Positions 1-8,194 of a stretch of DNA of 64,000 bases are shown here, piece by piece. This DNA comes from Streptomyces marinisediminis (GTDB lineage Bacteria > Actinomycetota > Actinomycetes > Streptomycetales > Streptomycetaceae). The position numbers and the translations under genes are program-made. The notes beneath the pieces were generated by a model, which searched no databases, was not told the origin of the DNA, and was given only the letters and a program-made list of their open reading frames with translations. The stretch spans positions 61,791-125,790 of the forward strand of contig NZ_JAPKFL010000017.1 of the NCBI RefSeq assembly GCF_026262575.1, read 5' to 3'. Position 1 is the first letter of the stretch. Each line of letters begins with the position of its first letter.

Positions 1-615
1 CTGGCGGGCGCGCGCGAGCAGGCCGGCTGGTGGGGCGCCGCCCGCCCGGCCCAGTGGGCGGACGCCGTCGAGGCGGCGCGCGTCGTCGCCCGCGAGGCGG
101 GTGTGCGCCTGGAGGCCGCCGGCGACCAGTACGCGCCCTGGCACCCGGGGCGGTGCGCGGCGCTGTACGCGGACGTCGACGGCGAGCGCACGCTCGTCGG
201 TCACGCCGGCGAGCTGCACCCGCGCGTGACCAAGGCGCTCCAGGTGCCGCCGCGCACCTGCGCGATGGAGCTGGAGCTGGACGTGCTGGAGCGCGCGGCC
301 GGGGGCGCCGTCCAGGCGCCGCGCGTGTCGACGTTCCCGGTGGCCACGCAGGACGTCGCCCTGGTGGTGGACGCCGCCGTCCCGGCCGCCGACGTGGAGG
401 CGGCGCTGCGCGAGGGCGCGGGGGACCTGTTGGAGTCGCTGCGGCTGTTCGACGTCTTCACCGGTGAGCAGCTCGGCGCGGGCCGCAAGTCGCTGGCCTA
501 CGCCCTGCGGTTCCGGGCTGCCGAGCGGACGCTGACCGCTGAGGAGGCCACGGCCGCGCGGGAGGCCGCGGTGGCCGCCGCCGTCTCCCGCACGGGCGCG
601 GAGCTGCGCGGCTGA
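1..615 (+). CDS. pheT: Phenylalanyl-tRNA synthetase beta subunit, C-terminal part
   Basis: The frame is open from base 1, so the gene begins before the window and only about the last 204 codons are present. The beta subunit of the alpha2-beta2 PheRS charges tRNA-Phe in the cytoplasm. The visible part ends the catalytic-like core (YADVDGERTLVGHAGELHP) and carries the C-terminal anticodon-binding ferredoxin-fold domain, with the typical stretches FPVATQDVALVVD, LFDVFTGEQLGAGRKSLAY and LRFRAAERTLTAEE. It stops at TGA 613-615 and is followed at once by a strong hairpin terminator. The partner pheS would lie upstream, outside the window. The identification is firm; only the 5' end is missing. Confidence 0.95.
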   Translation: MAGAREQAGWWGAARPAQWADAVEAARVVAREAGVRLEAAGDQYAPWHPGRCAALYADVDGERTLVGHAGELHPRVTKALQVPPRTCAMELELDVLERAAGGAVQAPRVSTFPVATQDVALVVDAAVPAADVEAALREGAGDLLESLRLFDVFTGEQLGAGRKSLAYALRFRAAERTLTAEEATAAREAAVAAAVSRTGAELRG

Positions 616-645
616 CGCGAAACGGCGGCGCGGCGGACACGAGCG

Positions 646-677
646 AAGGGGCGGCTCCCCACCGGGAGCCGCCCCTT
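646..677 (+). terminator. Terminator hairpin after pheT
   Basis: A perfect 14-bp inverted repeat (646-659 against 664-677) with a CACC loop lies about 30 bp after the pheT stop. There is no clear T-run, as is usual in Streptomyces. It also sits just beyond the 3' end of the converging dehydrogenase gene, so it may stop transcription from both sides. Confidence 0.75.
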
Positions 678-731
678 GGCGTGCGTGCCGCGCGCGGGCG
701 CCCTCGGGGAAGGCGCGCGGCGCGCGGGCCG

Positions 732-1592
732 TCAGTCGTACGGGTAGAACCCCGCGCCCGTCTTGCGGCCCAGGCGCCCGGCGTCGACCATCCGCTGGAG
801 CAGCGGGGGCGAGGCGTACAGCGGCTCCTTGAACTCCTCGTACATCGAGTGGGCGACCGAGGCCACGGTGTCCAGCCCGATCAGGTCGGCGAGCTTGAGC
901 GGGCCCATCGGGTGGGCGCACCCCATCTCCATGCCGTTGTCGATGTCCTCGCGGCTGGCCGTGCCGGACTCGAACATCCGGATCGCCGACAGCAGGTAGG
1001 GGATGAGCAGGGCGTTCACCACGAAGCCCGACCGGTCCTGGGCGCGGATCGCGTGCTTGCCCAGCACCTTGCCCACCACGTCCTCGGCCCGGGCGACGGT
1101 GGCCTCGCTCGTCGTCAGCGCCGGGATCAGCTCCACGAGCTGCTGGACGGGCGCGGGGTTGAAGAAGTGGATGCCGAGGACCTGGTCGGGGCGCGAGGTG
1201 GCCACCGCCAGCTTCACCAGCGGGATCGAGGAGGTGTTGGAGGCCAAAATCGCGTCCTGCCGGGTGACGACCTGGTCGAGCACCTGGAAGATCTCCGTCT
1301 TGACCTGCTCGTTCTCCACCACGGCCTCGATCACCAGGTCGCGGTCGGCGAACTCGCCGAGGTCCGTGGTGAAGGTGAGCCGCTCCAGGGTGGCGTCCCG
1401 CTCGGCCTCGGTGATCTTCCCGCGCCCCGCGGCCCGGTCCAGCGAGTTCACCAGCCGGGTGCGGCCGAGCTCCAGGGCCTCGCCGGTGGTCTCGGCGACC
1501 GTCACCTCCAGCCCGGCCCGCGCGCACACCTCGGCGATCCCGGCGCCCATCTGGCCGCAGCCGACCACTCCGACGCGTTCGATGTCGGTCAC
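732..1592 (-). CDS. 3-hydroxybutyryl-CoA dehydrogenase
   Basis: A 286-residue NAD(P)-dependent 3-hydroxyacyl-CoA dehydrogenase that interconverts acetoacetyl-CoA and 3-hydroxybutyryl-CoA. The N-terminal Rossmann motif GVVGCGQMGAG is at residues 8-18. The helical C-terminal domain contains the family stretches GIHFFNPAP, SGFVVNALLIPYL and HPMGPLKLADLIGLD; the His of HFFNP is the likely catalytic base. The length is normal for the single-domain bacterial (Hbd/PaaH) form. A GTG start at 1592 is preceded by GAAAGG. The gene stands alone, divergent from the GHL10 hydrolase. It could serve butyryl-CoA or ethylmalonyl-CoA precursor supply; that role is inferred. Confidence 0.9.
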   Translation of the reverse strand: MTDIERVGVVGCGQMGAGIAEVCARAGLEVTVAETTGEALELGRTRLVNSLDRAAGRGKITEAERDATLERLTFTTDLGEFADRDLVIEAVVENEQVKTEIFQVLDQVVTRQDAILASNTSSIPLVKLAVATSRPDQVLGIHFFNPAPVQQLVELIPALTTSEATVARAEDVVGKVLGKHAIRAQDRSGFVVNALLIPYLLSAIRMFESGTASREDIDNGMEMGCAHPMGPLKLADLIGLDTVASVAHSMYEEFKEPLYASPPLLQRMVDAGRLGRKTGAGFYPYD

Positions 1593-1833
1593 ATCGTGCC
1601 TTTCGCTGTTCTCGTCCCGGTCCGCGGCGCGCGGCCGCGTGGGTGGAGGCCGCGGCGCCTGTGCGGTCCGACGTTACCGCCGTCGGCCACGGGAGTGAGG
1701 CCCGGGTGCCCGCTTCGCCGCACTCGGGTCGGATTCCGTGTTCGTCCCGCCCCGGGCGGGCCTGCCGGTGCATCCTGGGACGGATCACCCGCTGTGTGGC
1801 GGTGGTCACTCCTCGGCGACTTCAGGGGGCACG

Positions 1834-3048
1834 ATGGGACGGCTGACACGACGGGCGTTCGCGGCGGTGGCGGCCGGCGCGCTCTCCGGGGCGCTGAGCA
1901 CCTCCGGCGCGGCCTCGGGGGCGCCGGGCGGGGGCGCCCCGCGCCCCGGGGTGCGCGGCATGTGGATCGCCACGGTGGAGACGATCGACTGGCCGCGCAC
2001 CCGGGGCGTCGCTCCCGAGGCGCAGCGGCGGGAGCTGGACGCCCTGCTGGACACGGCCGTCGAGCGGCGGCTGAACACGGTGTTCTTCCAGGTGCGGCCC
2101 ACCGCCGACGCGCTGTGGCCCTCGCCCCACGAGCCGTGGTCGGCCTGGTTGACCGGCGTCCAGGGCCGCGACCCGGGCTGGGACCCGCTGGGCCACGCCG
2201 TGCGCGCGGCCCACGCCCGCGGCCTGGCCCTGCACGCCTGGTTCAACCCCTACCGGGTGGCCAACCACGGCGACGCCTCCCGGCTCGTGGCCGACCACCC
2301 GGCCCGTACGCACCCCGGGTGGCTCGTGCCCTACGGCGGAAAGCTGTACTACAACCCCGGCCTGCCCGCGGTCCGGCGGTTCGTGCAGGACGCCATGTTC
2401 GACGCCGTCGAGCGCTACGCCGTCGACGGCGTCCACTGGGACGACTACTTCTACCCCTACCCGGTGGCCGGGCAGGCGTTCGACGACGACGCCGCGTACG
2501 CCGAGCACGGCGGCGACTTCGCCGACCGCGGCGACTGGCGGCGGCACAACGTCGACCTCCTGGTCCGGGAGGCGAAGGCGCGGCTGCGGCGCGTGCGCCC
2601 GGCGGCGCGGTTCGGGGTAAGCCCGTTCGGCGTCTGGCGCAACGCCGCCACCGACCCGGCCGGCTCCGACACCCGCGCCGGCGTCCAGACCTACGACGAC
2701 CTCTACGCCGACACCCGGCGCTGGGTGCGCGAGGGCTGGGTCGACTACATCGCTCCGCAGGTGTACTGGCACATCGGCTTCGCCGCGGCCGACTACGCGA
2801 CGCTGGTGCCCTGGTGGGACGCGGTGTGCCGGGGCACGGGCGTGGACCTCTACGTGGGCGAGGCGCTGTACAAGGCGGGCGACCCCGCCCAGCCCGCCGC
2901 CTGGCAGGACCCGGCCGAACTCTCCCGCCACCTCGCGTTCGCCGCCGACCACCCGCGCGTCGAGGGCCACGTCTTCTACTCCGCCCGGCACGTGGCCGCC
3001 GACCCGATCGGCGCGATGAGCCGCGTCGTGCGCGACCACTACCGCTGA
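1834..3048 (+). CDS. Secreted family 10-like glycoside hydrolase (GHL10/YngK type)
   Basis: A 404-residue protein starting at ATG 1834 with AGGGGG seven bases upstream; an upstream in-frame start at 1738 lacks an RBS and would bury the signal peptide. The N-terminus has a twin-arginine signal (LTRRAFAAVAAGALSG), so export by Tat is likely. The mature part matches the GHL10/DUF187 family: RGMWIATVETIDWP, FFQVRPTADALWPS, HAWFNPYRV, YYNPGLP, VDGVHWDDYFYPYP and VDYIAPQVYWHIG. The Asp residues in HWDDYFYP are the likely catalytic or metal residues. The family acts on bacterial or algal glycans, but the substrate here cannot be read from sequence. Monocistronic. Confidence 0.85.
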   Translation: MGRLTRRAFAAVAAGALSGALSTSGAASGAPGGGAPRPGVRGMWIATVETIDWPRTRGVAPEAQRRELDALLDTAVERRLNTVFFQVRPTADALWPSPHEPWSAWLTGVQGRDPGWDPLGHAVRAAHARGLALHAWFNPYRVANHGDASRLVADHPARTHPGWLVPYGGKLYYNPGLPAVRRFVQDAMFDAVERYAVDGVHWDDYFYPYPVAGQAFDDDAAYAEHGGDFADRGDWRRHNVDLLVREAKARLRRVRPAARFGVSPFGVWRNAATDPAGSDTRAGVQTYDDLYADTRRWVREGWVDYIAPQVYWHIGFAAADYATLVPWWDAVCRGTGVDLYVGEALYKAGDPAQPAAWQDPAELSRHLAFAADHPRVEGHVFYSARHVAADPIGAMSRVVRDHYR

Positions 3049-3072
3049 CGGGCTCCGGGGCGGGCCGCGCCC

Positions 3073-3264
3073 TCAGCCCTCCCGCGGGGGGCGCACGACG
3101 GAGTCCGGCCCGGGGGAGACGACCGCCTCGTGGCCGTCCTCGAACCGGACCCGGTAGGGCGGTTCGCCGCGTGCGCCCAGCACCTCCACGATCCGGGCGG
3201 TGCGGTCGTGCTGCCCCACCACCCGGCCGTGCACCAGCAGTTCGTCACCCTTTTCCGCGTGCAT
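3073..3264 (-). CDS. DUF1918 domain protein
   Basis: A 63-residue protein, almost entirely one DUF1918 domain: GDELLVHGRVVGQHDRTARIVEV, then PPYRVRFEDGHEAVVSPGPDSVV. The ATG at 3264 is preceded by AAAGGTGA. These small beta-rich proteins are common in actinobacteria. Some resemble the SH3-like fold of DNA- or RNA-binding proteins, but no function is established. It converges on the GHL10 gene with a 24-bp gap and lies in the same direction as the DMT exporter next to it. Confidence 0.85.
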   Translation of the reverse strand: MHAEKGDELLVHGRVVGQHDRTARIVEVLGARGEPPYRVRFEDGHEAVVSPGPDSVVRPPREG

Positions 3265-3312
3265 GACTCACCTTTCGCCCGGTTCGTCCCTCAGTGTCGC
3301 TGAACGTCCAGT

Positions 3313-4281
3313 CTAGGCGCGATGCCCGCGCCCAGCGCGGTGTGCGGCGGACCGCTGGGTGACGACGATGCACGCCAGCACGGCCACCGCCGCGACGGGG
3401 GCCAGCGGGCCGGGTTCCTCGCCCAGCAGCAGCACCGCCCACACCAGCGTCAGCAGGGGCTGGGCGAGCTGGAACTGGCTCGCCCGCCCCACGCCGATGA
3501 CCCCCATGCCCCGGTACCACACGATGAGCCCGAGCCACTGCGAGCCCACCACGAGCCAGGTGAGGCCGACCGCGGCGTGCCAGGTGAGCCGCGCGGGCTC
3601 CAGGGCCAGGGCCAGCGCCGCGCCCGGGACGGCCAGTGGCAGGCACAGCACCAGCGCCCAGCCGATGACGTGCGAGCCGGGCAGCTCCCGCGCCAGCCGC
3701 CCGCCCTCCGCGTACCCGGCGGCGCAGACGACGAGCGCGGCGAACAGGTAGCCGTCGGCTCCGGTGAGTCCGCCGCCCCCGTCCCGCAGGGCGAAGCCGA
3801 CCGCCACCGCGGCCCCGGCCACCGCCGCCGTCCAGAACGGCCAGCGGTACCGCGCCCGCTGCCGCCAGGCGCCGTAGGCGGCCGTCGTCAGCGGCAGCAG
3901 GCCGACGACGACCGCGGCGTGCGCGGTGGTGGTGGTGCGCAGCGCCAGCGTGGTCAGCAGGGGGAACCCGACGACGACGCCGACGGCCACCACGGCCAGC
4001 CCCGGCCAGTGGCGGCGCGCGGGCAGCGGGGCCCGCCACGCCAGCAGGCAGGCCAGGGCGAGCGCCCCGGCCAGCGCGGTCCTGCTCGCGGTGACCAGCC
4101 ACGGGCCCAGCCCCTCAAGCGCCCAGGCGGTGGCGGGGAAGGTCAGGGAGAACGCCGTCACGCCCAGGACGGCCAGGCCGCTGCCGCGGAGGGCGCCCGA
4201 GGGGCGCCGCGGCCTCGACGGCGGTGCGGTGCGGGGGACCGCTATCGCCGCGGTGTCGGTAGCGCTACCGTGTACTTTCAT
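3313..4281 (-). CDS. EamA/DMT-family transporter
   Basis: An integral membrane exporter of the drug/metabolite transporter superfamily with two EamA repeats and about ten hydrophobic segments, ending in a basic tail (AHRAGRGHRA). I start it at the ATG with first base 4281 (MKVHGSATD), giving 322 residues; a start at 4326 would add a non-conserved tail inside the divergent gene. No Shine-Dalgarno sequence precedes it. A TACTGT hexamer lies five bases before the start, so the message may be leaderless. The divergent MocR gene suggests export of an amino acid, vitamin or related amine, which is inferred from context only. Confidence 0.85.
   Translation of the reverse strand: MKVHGSATDTAAIAVPRTAPPSRPRRPSGALRGSGLAVLGVTAFSLTFPATAWALEGLGPWLVTASRTALAGALALACLLAWRAPLPARRHWPGLAVVAVGVVVGFPLLTTLALRTTTTAHAAVVVGLLPLTTAAYGAWRQRARYRWPFWTAAVAGAAVAVGFALRDGGGGLTGADGYLFAALVVCAAGYAEGGRLARELPGSHVIGWALVLCLPLAVPGAALALALEPARLTWHAAVGLTWLVVGSQWLGLIVWYRGMGVIGVGRASQFQLAQPLLTLVWAVLLLGEEPGPLAPVAAVAVLACIVVTQRSAAHRAGRGHRA
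4257..4270. promoter_or_regulatory. 14-bp palindrome between DMT exporter and MocR genes
   Basis: CGGTAGCGCTACCG is a perfect palindrome ten bases before the MocR ATG and just inside the exporter's first codons. It overlaps a possible -10 hexamer TACCGT (4266-4271) for the MocR gene. Its position suits an operator for the MocR protein controlling both directions. This assignment is inferred. Confidence 0.5.
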
Positions 4282-5731
4282 GGTCCACAGTAGCAGTGTC
4301 GCGGAAGTCGCAGGGAGTCTGCGCAAGGAGCTGGATCGCTACCCGGTGGGGGAGCGCCTGCCGTCGAGTCGGGCCCTGGTGGAGCGCTTCCGGGTCAGTC
4401 CGGTCACCGTCAGCCGCGCCCTGGCCGCCCTGGCCGCCGAGGGCCTGGTGGTCACCCGCCCCGGGGCCGGGGCCTTCCGGGCCGCGCCCCCGGCGTCCGG
4501 CCCGGCCGGAGCGCGGGGTGACACCTCCTGGCAGGAGGTGTCGCTGAGCGCCGAACCCGCCGCGGACCAGGTGCCCCGGACCGTCGACGCCACCGGGCTC
4601 CTGGCCACGCTCAGCCCGCCCGGGCCCGGGGTCATCGCCCTGCACGGCGGCTACCTGCCCGCCGCCCTGCGCCCCGACCGGGCCCTGGCCGCCGCGCTCG
4701 CCCGCGCCGGACGGCGCCCCGGCGCCTGGCGGCTCCCGCCCCTGGAGGGCATGCCGGAGCTGCGCACCTGGTTCGCCCGCGAGATCAGCGGCCCCGGCGG
4801 CACGCGCACGGGCGCCGACGTGCTGATCACCGGAGGCGGGCAGAGCGCCATCACCACCGCCCTGCGCGCCCTCGCCCCGCCCGGGGCGCCCGTGCTGGTG
4901 GAGTCGCCCACCTACCCGGGCCTGCTGGCCGTCGCCCGGGCCTCCGGGCTGCGCCCCGTGCCCGTGCCGGGCGACGCCGACGGGGTGCGCCCCGACCTGC
5001 TGGCCGACGCGTTCCACGCCAGCGGCGCCCGGGTGTTCGTGTGCCAGCCGCTGTTCCAGAACCCCACCGGGTCCGTCCTGGGCGGGCAGCGACGGGCCGC
5101 CGTGCTCGCCGCGGCCCGGGAGGCCGGCGCCTTCGTCGTCGAGGACGACTACGCCCGGCACCTGGCGCACGAGGACTGCGGCCCGCTACCGCCCGCGCTC
5201 GCCGCCGAGGACCCCGACGGGGTCGTCGTCCACCTGCGGTCGCTGACCAAGGCCGCCTCGCCCAGCCTGCGGGTGGGCGCCGTCGCCGCGCGGGGGCCGG
5301 TGCTGGAACGGCTGCGCGCCATCCAGATCGTCGACAACTTCTTCGTGCCGCGCCCGCTCCAGGAGGCCGCGCTCGAACTCGTCGGAGCCCCCGCCTGGCC
5401 GCGCCACCTACGCGCGATCGGCGCCGAGCTGCGCGCCCGCCGCACCGCCGCCCTGGCGGCCCTGGCCGAGTGGCTGCCGCACCTGGTGCCCGCGCACGTC
5501 CCGCGCGGGGGATTCCAGCTCTGGCTGCGGCTGCCGGCCGGCAGCGACGAGACGGCCGTCACGGCCGCCGCGCTCCGGGCCGGGGTCGCCGTCGCGCCCG
5601 GGCGCCCGTACTTCGCCGCCGAGCCGCCCGCCCCGTACCTGCGGCTCTCCCTGGCCGCCCCGGCGAGCGTCGCCGAGCTGACCGAGGGCATCGAGCGACT
5701 GCGCGAGGCCTGCCCGCCCCCGCCGCGGTGA
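4280..5731 (+). CDS. MocR-type (GntR/aminotransferase) transcription regulator
   Basis: A 483-residue chimeric regulator. Residues ~5-65 form a GntR winged helix (LPSSRALVERFRVSPVTVSRALAALAAEGLVV). After a linker, residues ~115-480 form a fold-type I aminotransferase-like domain with the PLP-site stretches ITGGGQSAI, PLFQNPTGS and EDDYARHL, and the Schiff-base Lys in LRSLTKAASPSLRVG. MocR proteins sense PLP or an amino-compound adduct and often activate a divergent gene. ATG 4280 overlaps the DMT exporter start on the other strand and has no Shine-Dalgarno sequence. The GNAT gene follows after 41 bp and may be co-transcribed. Confidence 0.88.
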   Translation: MVHSSSVAEVAGSLRKELDRYPVGERLPSSRALVERFRVSPVTVSRALAALAAEGLVVTRPGAGAFRAAPPASGPAGARGDTSWQEVSLSAEPAADQVPRTVDATGLLATLSPPGPGVIALHGGYLPAALRPDRALAAALARAGRRPGAWRLPPLEGMPELRTWFAREISGPGGTRTGADVLITGGGQSAITTALRALAPPGAPVLVESPTYPGLLAVARASGLRPVPVPGDADGVRPDLLADAFHASGARVFVCQPLFQNPTGSVLGGQRRAAVLAAAREAGAFVVEDDYARHLAHEDCGPLPPALAAEDPDGVVVHLRSLTKAASPSLRVGAVAARGPVLERLRAIQIVDNFFVPRPLQEAALELVGAPAWPRHLRAIGAELRARRTAALAALAEWLPHLVPAHVPRGGFQLWLRLPAGSDETAVTAAALRAGVAVAPGRPYFAAEPPAPYLRLSLAAPASVAELTEGIERLREACPPPPR

Positions 5732-5772
5732 CCGCTTGCCGCCGCGGCCCCGGGGGTGCCACGCTGCACCGC

Positions 5773-6675
5773 ATGCTCGACGGCTACGAGATATCCAGCG
5801 ACCCCGCCCGCCTGGACACCGCGCTGGTGCACCGCTGGCTGTCCCGCGACACCTACTGGGCACTGGGCCGCAGCAGGGAGCAGCAGGAGCGGGCCATCGC
5901 CGGGTCGCTGAACTTCGGCGTCTACGCCGTCGCCGACGGGGCGCAGGTGGCCTACGCCCGCGTCATCACCGACCGCGCCACCTTCGCCTGGCTCTGCGAC
6001 GTCTATGTGGCGCCGCCGGTGCGCGGGAGCGGGCTGGGCACCCGCCTGGTCGAAGCCGTCTGCGCGGAGCTGGGCCCCGACGGGCCGCGCCGCGTCATGC
6101 TCGCCACGCACGACGCGCACGGCGTCTACGCCAAGGTCGGCTTCACACCGCTGGACGCCCCCGAGCACTACATGGCGCGCGTCGCCCCTGACCCGCGGGG
6201 GTGCCCGGCGGTGGCGGACGGCCGCGGGCGCGACCCTACGACCGCGCACCGCCCACCGCGCGCCGCCCACCGCGCGCTGGTCCGGCGCCGCCCGGAGCGC
6301 TTCCCGGCTCGACGCCCGGCTCGACGACGAGACGACGGCCGGTCCCCGGTCCGACGGCGACCGGGTGCGCGACGGCACCGGCCGCCGTGCGCGCCGCCCG
6401 CCGCCCCGCCCACCCGGCGACCTCACCGGCCGCGTCGGGCACCGGCGCTCGTCGACGGGCCGGCGTTCCGGGGCGCGGCGGCGGTCTTCAACCGCGCCCT
6501 TCCGGGTACCCGCACGGGCATGAGTGCACAGGAGGAACCGCCGCTGACGCCCGACCTGCCCCCGCAGACCGAGGCACCCGATCTGGAGGAGGCGCAGCGG
6601 CTGGCGGCGGAGCAGGAGCGCCGCGAGGCCGAGGACTACGAGTCCGAGGGCGAACCGGGCGAACCCACAGACTGA
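5773..6675 (+). CDS. GNAT N-acetyltransferase with suspect C-terminal extension
   Basis: Residues 1-~139 are a compact GNAT domain: YAVADGAQVAYARVITD, then WLCDVYVAPPVRGSGLGTRLVEAVCAEL (the acetyl-CoA loop is RGSGLG), ending GVYAKVGFTPLDAPEHYMARV. The frame then stays open another ~480 bases to TGA 6673-6675. Codons from about 6192 to 6519 are Arg/Pro-rich and contain many rare CGA codons, unlike a real Streptomyces gene. A one-base shift in the CCCC run at 6185-6188 would give a stop (TGA 6189-6191) right after the GNAT domain. The true protein is probably ~140 residues; the rest may reflect a frameshift, a sequencing error or chance read-through. Substrate unknown. Confidence 0.7.
   Translation: MLDGYEISSDPARLDTALVHRWLSRDTYWALGRSREQQERAIAGSLNFGVYAVADGAQVAYARVITDRATFAWLCDVYVAPPVRGSGLGTRLVEAVCAELGPDGPRRVMLATHDAHGVYAKVGFTPLDAPEHYMARVAPDPRGCPAVADGRGRDPTTAHRPPRAAHRALVRRRPERFPARRPARRRDDGRSPVRRRPGARRHRPPCAPPAAPPTRRPHRPRRAPALVDGPAFRGAAAVFNRALPGTRTGMSAQEEPPLTPDLPPQTEAPDLEEAQRLAAEQERREAEDYESEGEPGEPTD
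6520..6675 (+). CDS. Small acidic hypothetical protein
   Basis: A 51-codon segment from ATG 6520, in the same frame as the preceding GNAT gene. It encodes an acidic, Pro- and Glu-rich peptide (PDLPPQTEAPDLEEAQRLAAEQ) likely to form a short helix. Codon use returns to normal here (few CGA codons) after the odd 6192-6519 stretch, which suggests an independent gene. No good Shine-Dalgarno sequence is visible before the ATG. The strong terminator 15 bp downstream fits a real 3' end. I do not recognise the family. It could instead be the natural tail of the GNAT protein. Confidence 0.5.
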   Translation: MSAQEEPPLTPDLPPQTEAPDLEEAQRLAAEQERREAEDYESEGEPGEPTD

Positions 6676-6689
6676 ACCGACCGACCACC

Positions 6690-6725
6690 GTGCCCCTGGG
6701 GCGGCGACCGCCGCCCCAGGGGCAC
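6690..6725 (+). terminator. Strong terminator hairpin before the arg operon
   Basis: A perfect 16-bp stem (6690-6705 with 6710-6725) and a four-base GACC loop, 14 bp after the stop of the small acidic ORF. It isolates the MocR/GNAT unit from argC. The ~305 bp between it and the ARG box region hold no convincing gene. Confidence 0.8.
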
Positions 6726-7030
6726 GACCCGCTCCGGGCACCTGCCCGCCCGCCCCCGGGCCGCGTCCGCCGCGCGATGTCCGTGGCCTGGCCGCGCCCT
6801 GGCCCCTGGGCGCGTTCCGCGTCCGTGCCGGCGCCGCGCCGCGTGCGTGGTGAGTCCGCGCCGCGTCCGTGCGGCCTGGACCGCCTCCCCGCCGCCGTGC
6901 CCGCACGGCGTCCGGGCCGCCCGGCTCCGCCTCGCTAGGGCGACGACGCCGACGTGCCCTCCGCGCGGCGCGTCCACGCCGTTCCCGCGCCGCCTCCCGC
7001 AGCGCACCGCCGGGGCCGGCGGAAAACGGC

Positions 7031-7066
7031 GTTGCATAAAACTGTGTTGCTTCGTATAGTCATGCC
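7031..7066 (+). promoter_or_regulatory. Putative ARG boxes upstream of argC
   Basis: An unusually AT-rich patch 18-50 bp before argC holds two imperfect half-sites, TTGCATAAAACTGTG (7032-7046) and TTCGTATAGTCATGCC (7051-7066). They resemble paired ArgR operators spaced by a few bases. ArgR with bound arginine represses arg operons in Streptomyces, and argR is the last gene of this operon. A Shine-Dalgarno run AGGAGGAGGA follows at 7071-7080. Confidence 0.6.
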
Positions 7067-7083
7067 ATCGAGGAGGAGGAGCG

Positions 7084-8112
7084 ATGGCGGTAAGCGTGGC
7101 GGTGGCCGGGGCCAGTGGGTATGCGGGCGGGGAGGTGCTCCGGCTGCTGCTCGGCCATCCCGAGGTGCGCGTGGGGGCGCTGACGGCGAACTCCAACGCC
7201 GGGCGCCCGCTGGGGGAGGTGCAGCCGCAGCTCGCGCCGCTGGCCGACCGGGTGCTGGAGCCGACCGGTGTCGAGGCGCTGGCCGGGCACGACGTGGTCT
7301 TCCTCGCGCTCCCGCACGGGCAGTCCGCCGCCGTGGCCGCGGAGCTGGGGGACGACGTGCTCGTGGTGGACTGCGGCGCCGACTTCCGCCTGGCCGACGC
7401 CGAGGCGTGGGCCCGATTCTACGCCACCCCGCACGCCGGCACCTGGCCCTACGGCCTGCCCGAGCTGCCCGGGGCCCGGGACGCGCTGCGGGGGTCCCGG
7501 CGCGTCGCGGTCCCCGGGTGTTACCCGACGGCCGTCTCGCTCGCGCTGTTCCCCGCCTACGCGGCCGGACTCGCCGAGCCGGAGGCTGTGATCGTCGCCG
7601 CCACCGGCACCTCGGGCGCGGGCCGGGCGCTCAAGCCGCACCTGCTGGGCAGCGAGGTGCTGGGCTCGATGAGCCCCTACGGCGTCGGCGGCGTGCACCG
7701 GCACACCCCGGAGATGGCGCAGAACCTCAGCGCGGTGGCCGAGGAGCCGGTCACCGTCTCCTTCACGCCCACCCTCGCCCCCATGTCCCGCGGCATCCTC
7801 GCCACCTGTTCGGCGAAGGTCCGGCCCCCGGGGGACGCCCGGGCGCTGCGCGAGGCGTACGGCAAGGCGTTCGCCGACGAGCCGTTCGTCCGCCTGCTGC
7901 CGCCCGGGCAGTGGCCCGCCACCGCCCACGTGCACGGTGCCAACACCGCGCACGTGCAGGTGGCGCTGGACGAGGACGCGGGGCGTGTCGTCGCCGTCAG
8001 CGCCATCGACAACCTCACCAAGGGCACCGCGGGCGGCGCGGTGCAGAGCATGAACATCGCCCTCGGGCTCCCCGAGGAGCTGGGGCTGCCCACCACCGGA
8101 GTGGCGCCGTGA
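7084..8112 (+). CDS. argC: N-acetyl-gamma-glutamyl-phosphate reductase
   Basis: A 342-residue cytoplasmic enzyme that reduces N-acetylglutamyl phosphate to the semialdehyde with NADPH, the third step of arginine synthesis. It has the N-terminal GASGYAGGE nucleotide-binding loop, the catalytic Cys in VPGCYPTAVSLAL, the SGAGRALKP loop and the C-terminal NLTKGTAGGAVQSMN that closes the active site. The length is standard. The ATG at 7084 has a very strong Shine-Dalgarno sequence. It is first in argC-argJ-argB-argD-argR and probably ArgR-repressed through the upstream boxes. Confidence 0.97.
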   Translation: MAVSVAVAGASGYAGGEVLRLLLGHPEVRVGALTANSNAGRPLGEVQPQLAPLADRVLEPTGVEALAGHDVVFLALPHGQSAAVAAELGDDVLVVDCGADFRLADAEAWARFYATPHAGTWPYGLPELPGARDALRGSRRVAVPGCYPTAVSLALFPAYAAGLAEPEAVIVAATGTSGAGRALKPHLLGSEVLGSMSPYGVGGVHRHTPEMAQNLSAVAEEPVTVSFTPTLAPMSRGILATCSAKVRPPGDARALREAYGKAFADEPFVRLLPPGQWPATAHVHGANTAHVQVALDEDAGRVVAVSAIDNLTKGTAGGAVQSMNIALGLPEELGLPTTGVAP

Positions 8113-8194
8113 GGCGCGCACCCGCGCGGGACGCGGCGCGGACGACGACGGCCGCGCCACGGGGCGCGGGCGCAGGAGCGAACGGAGACAGGCA

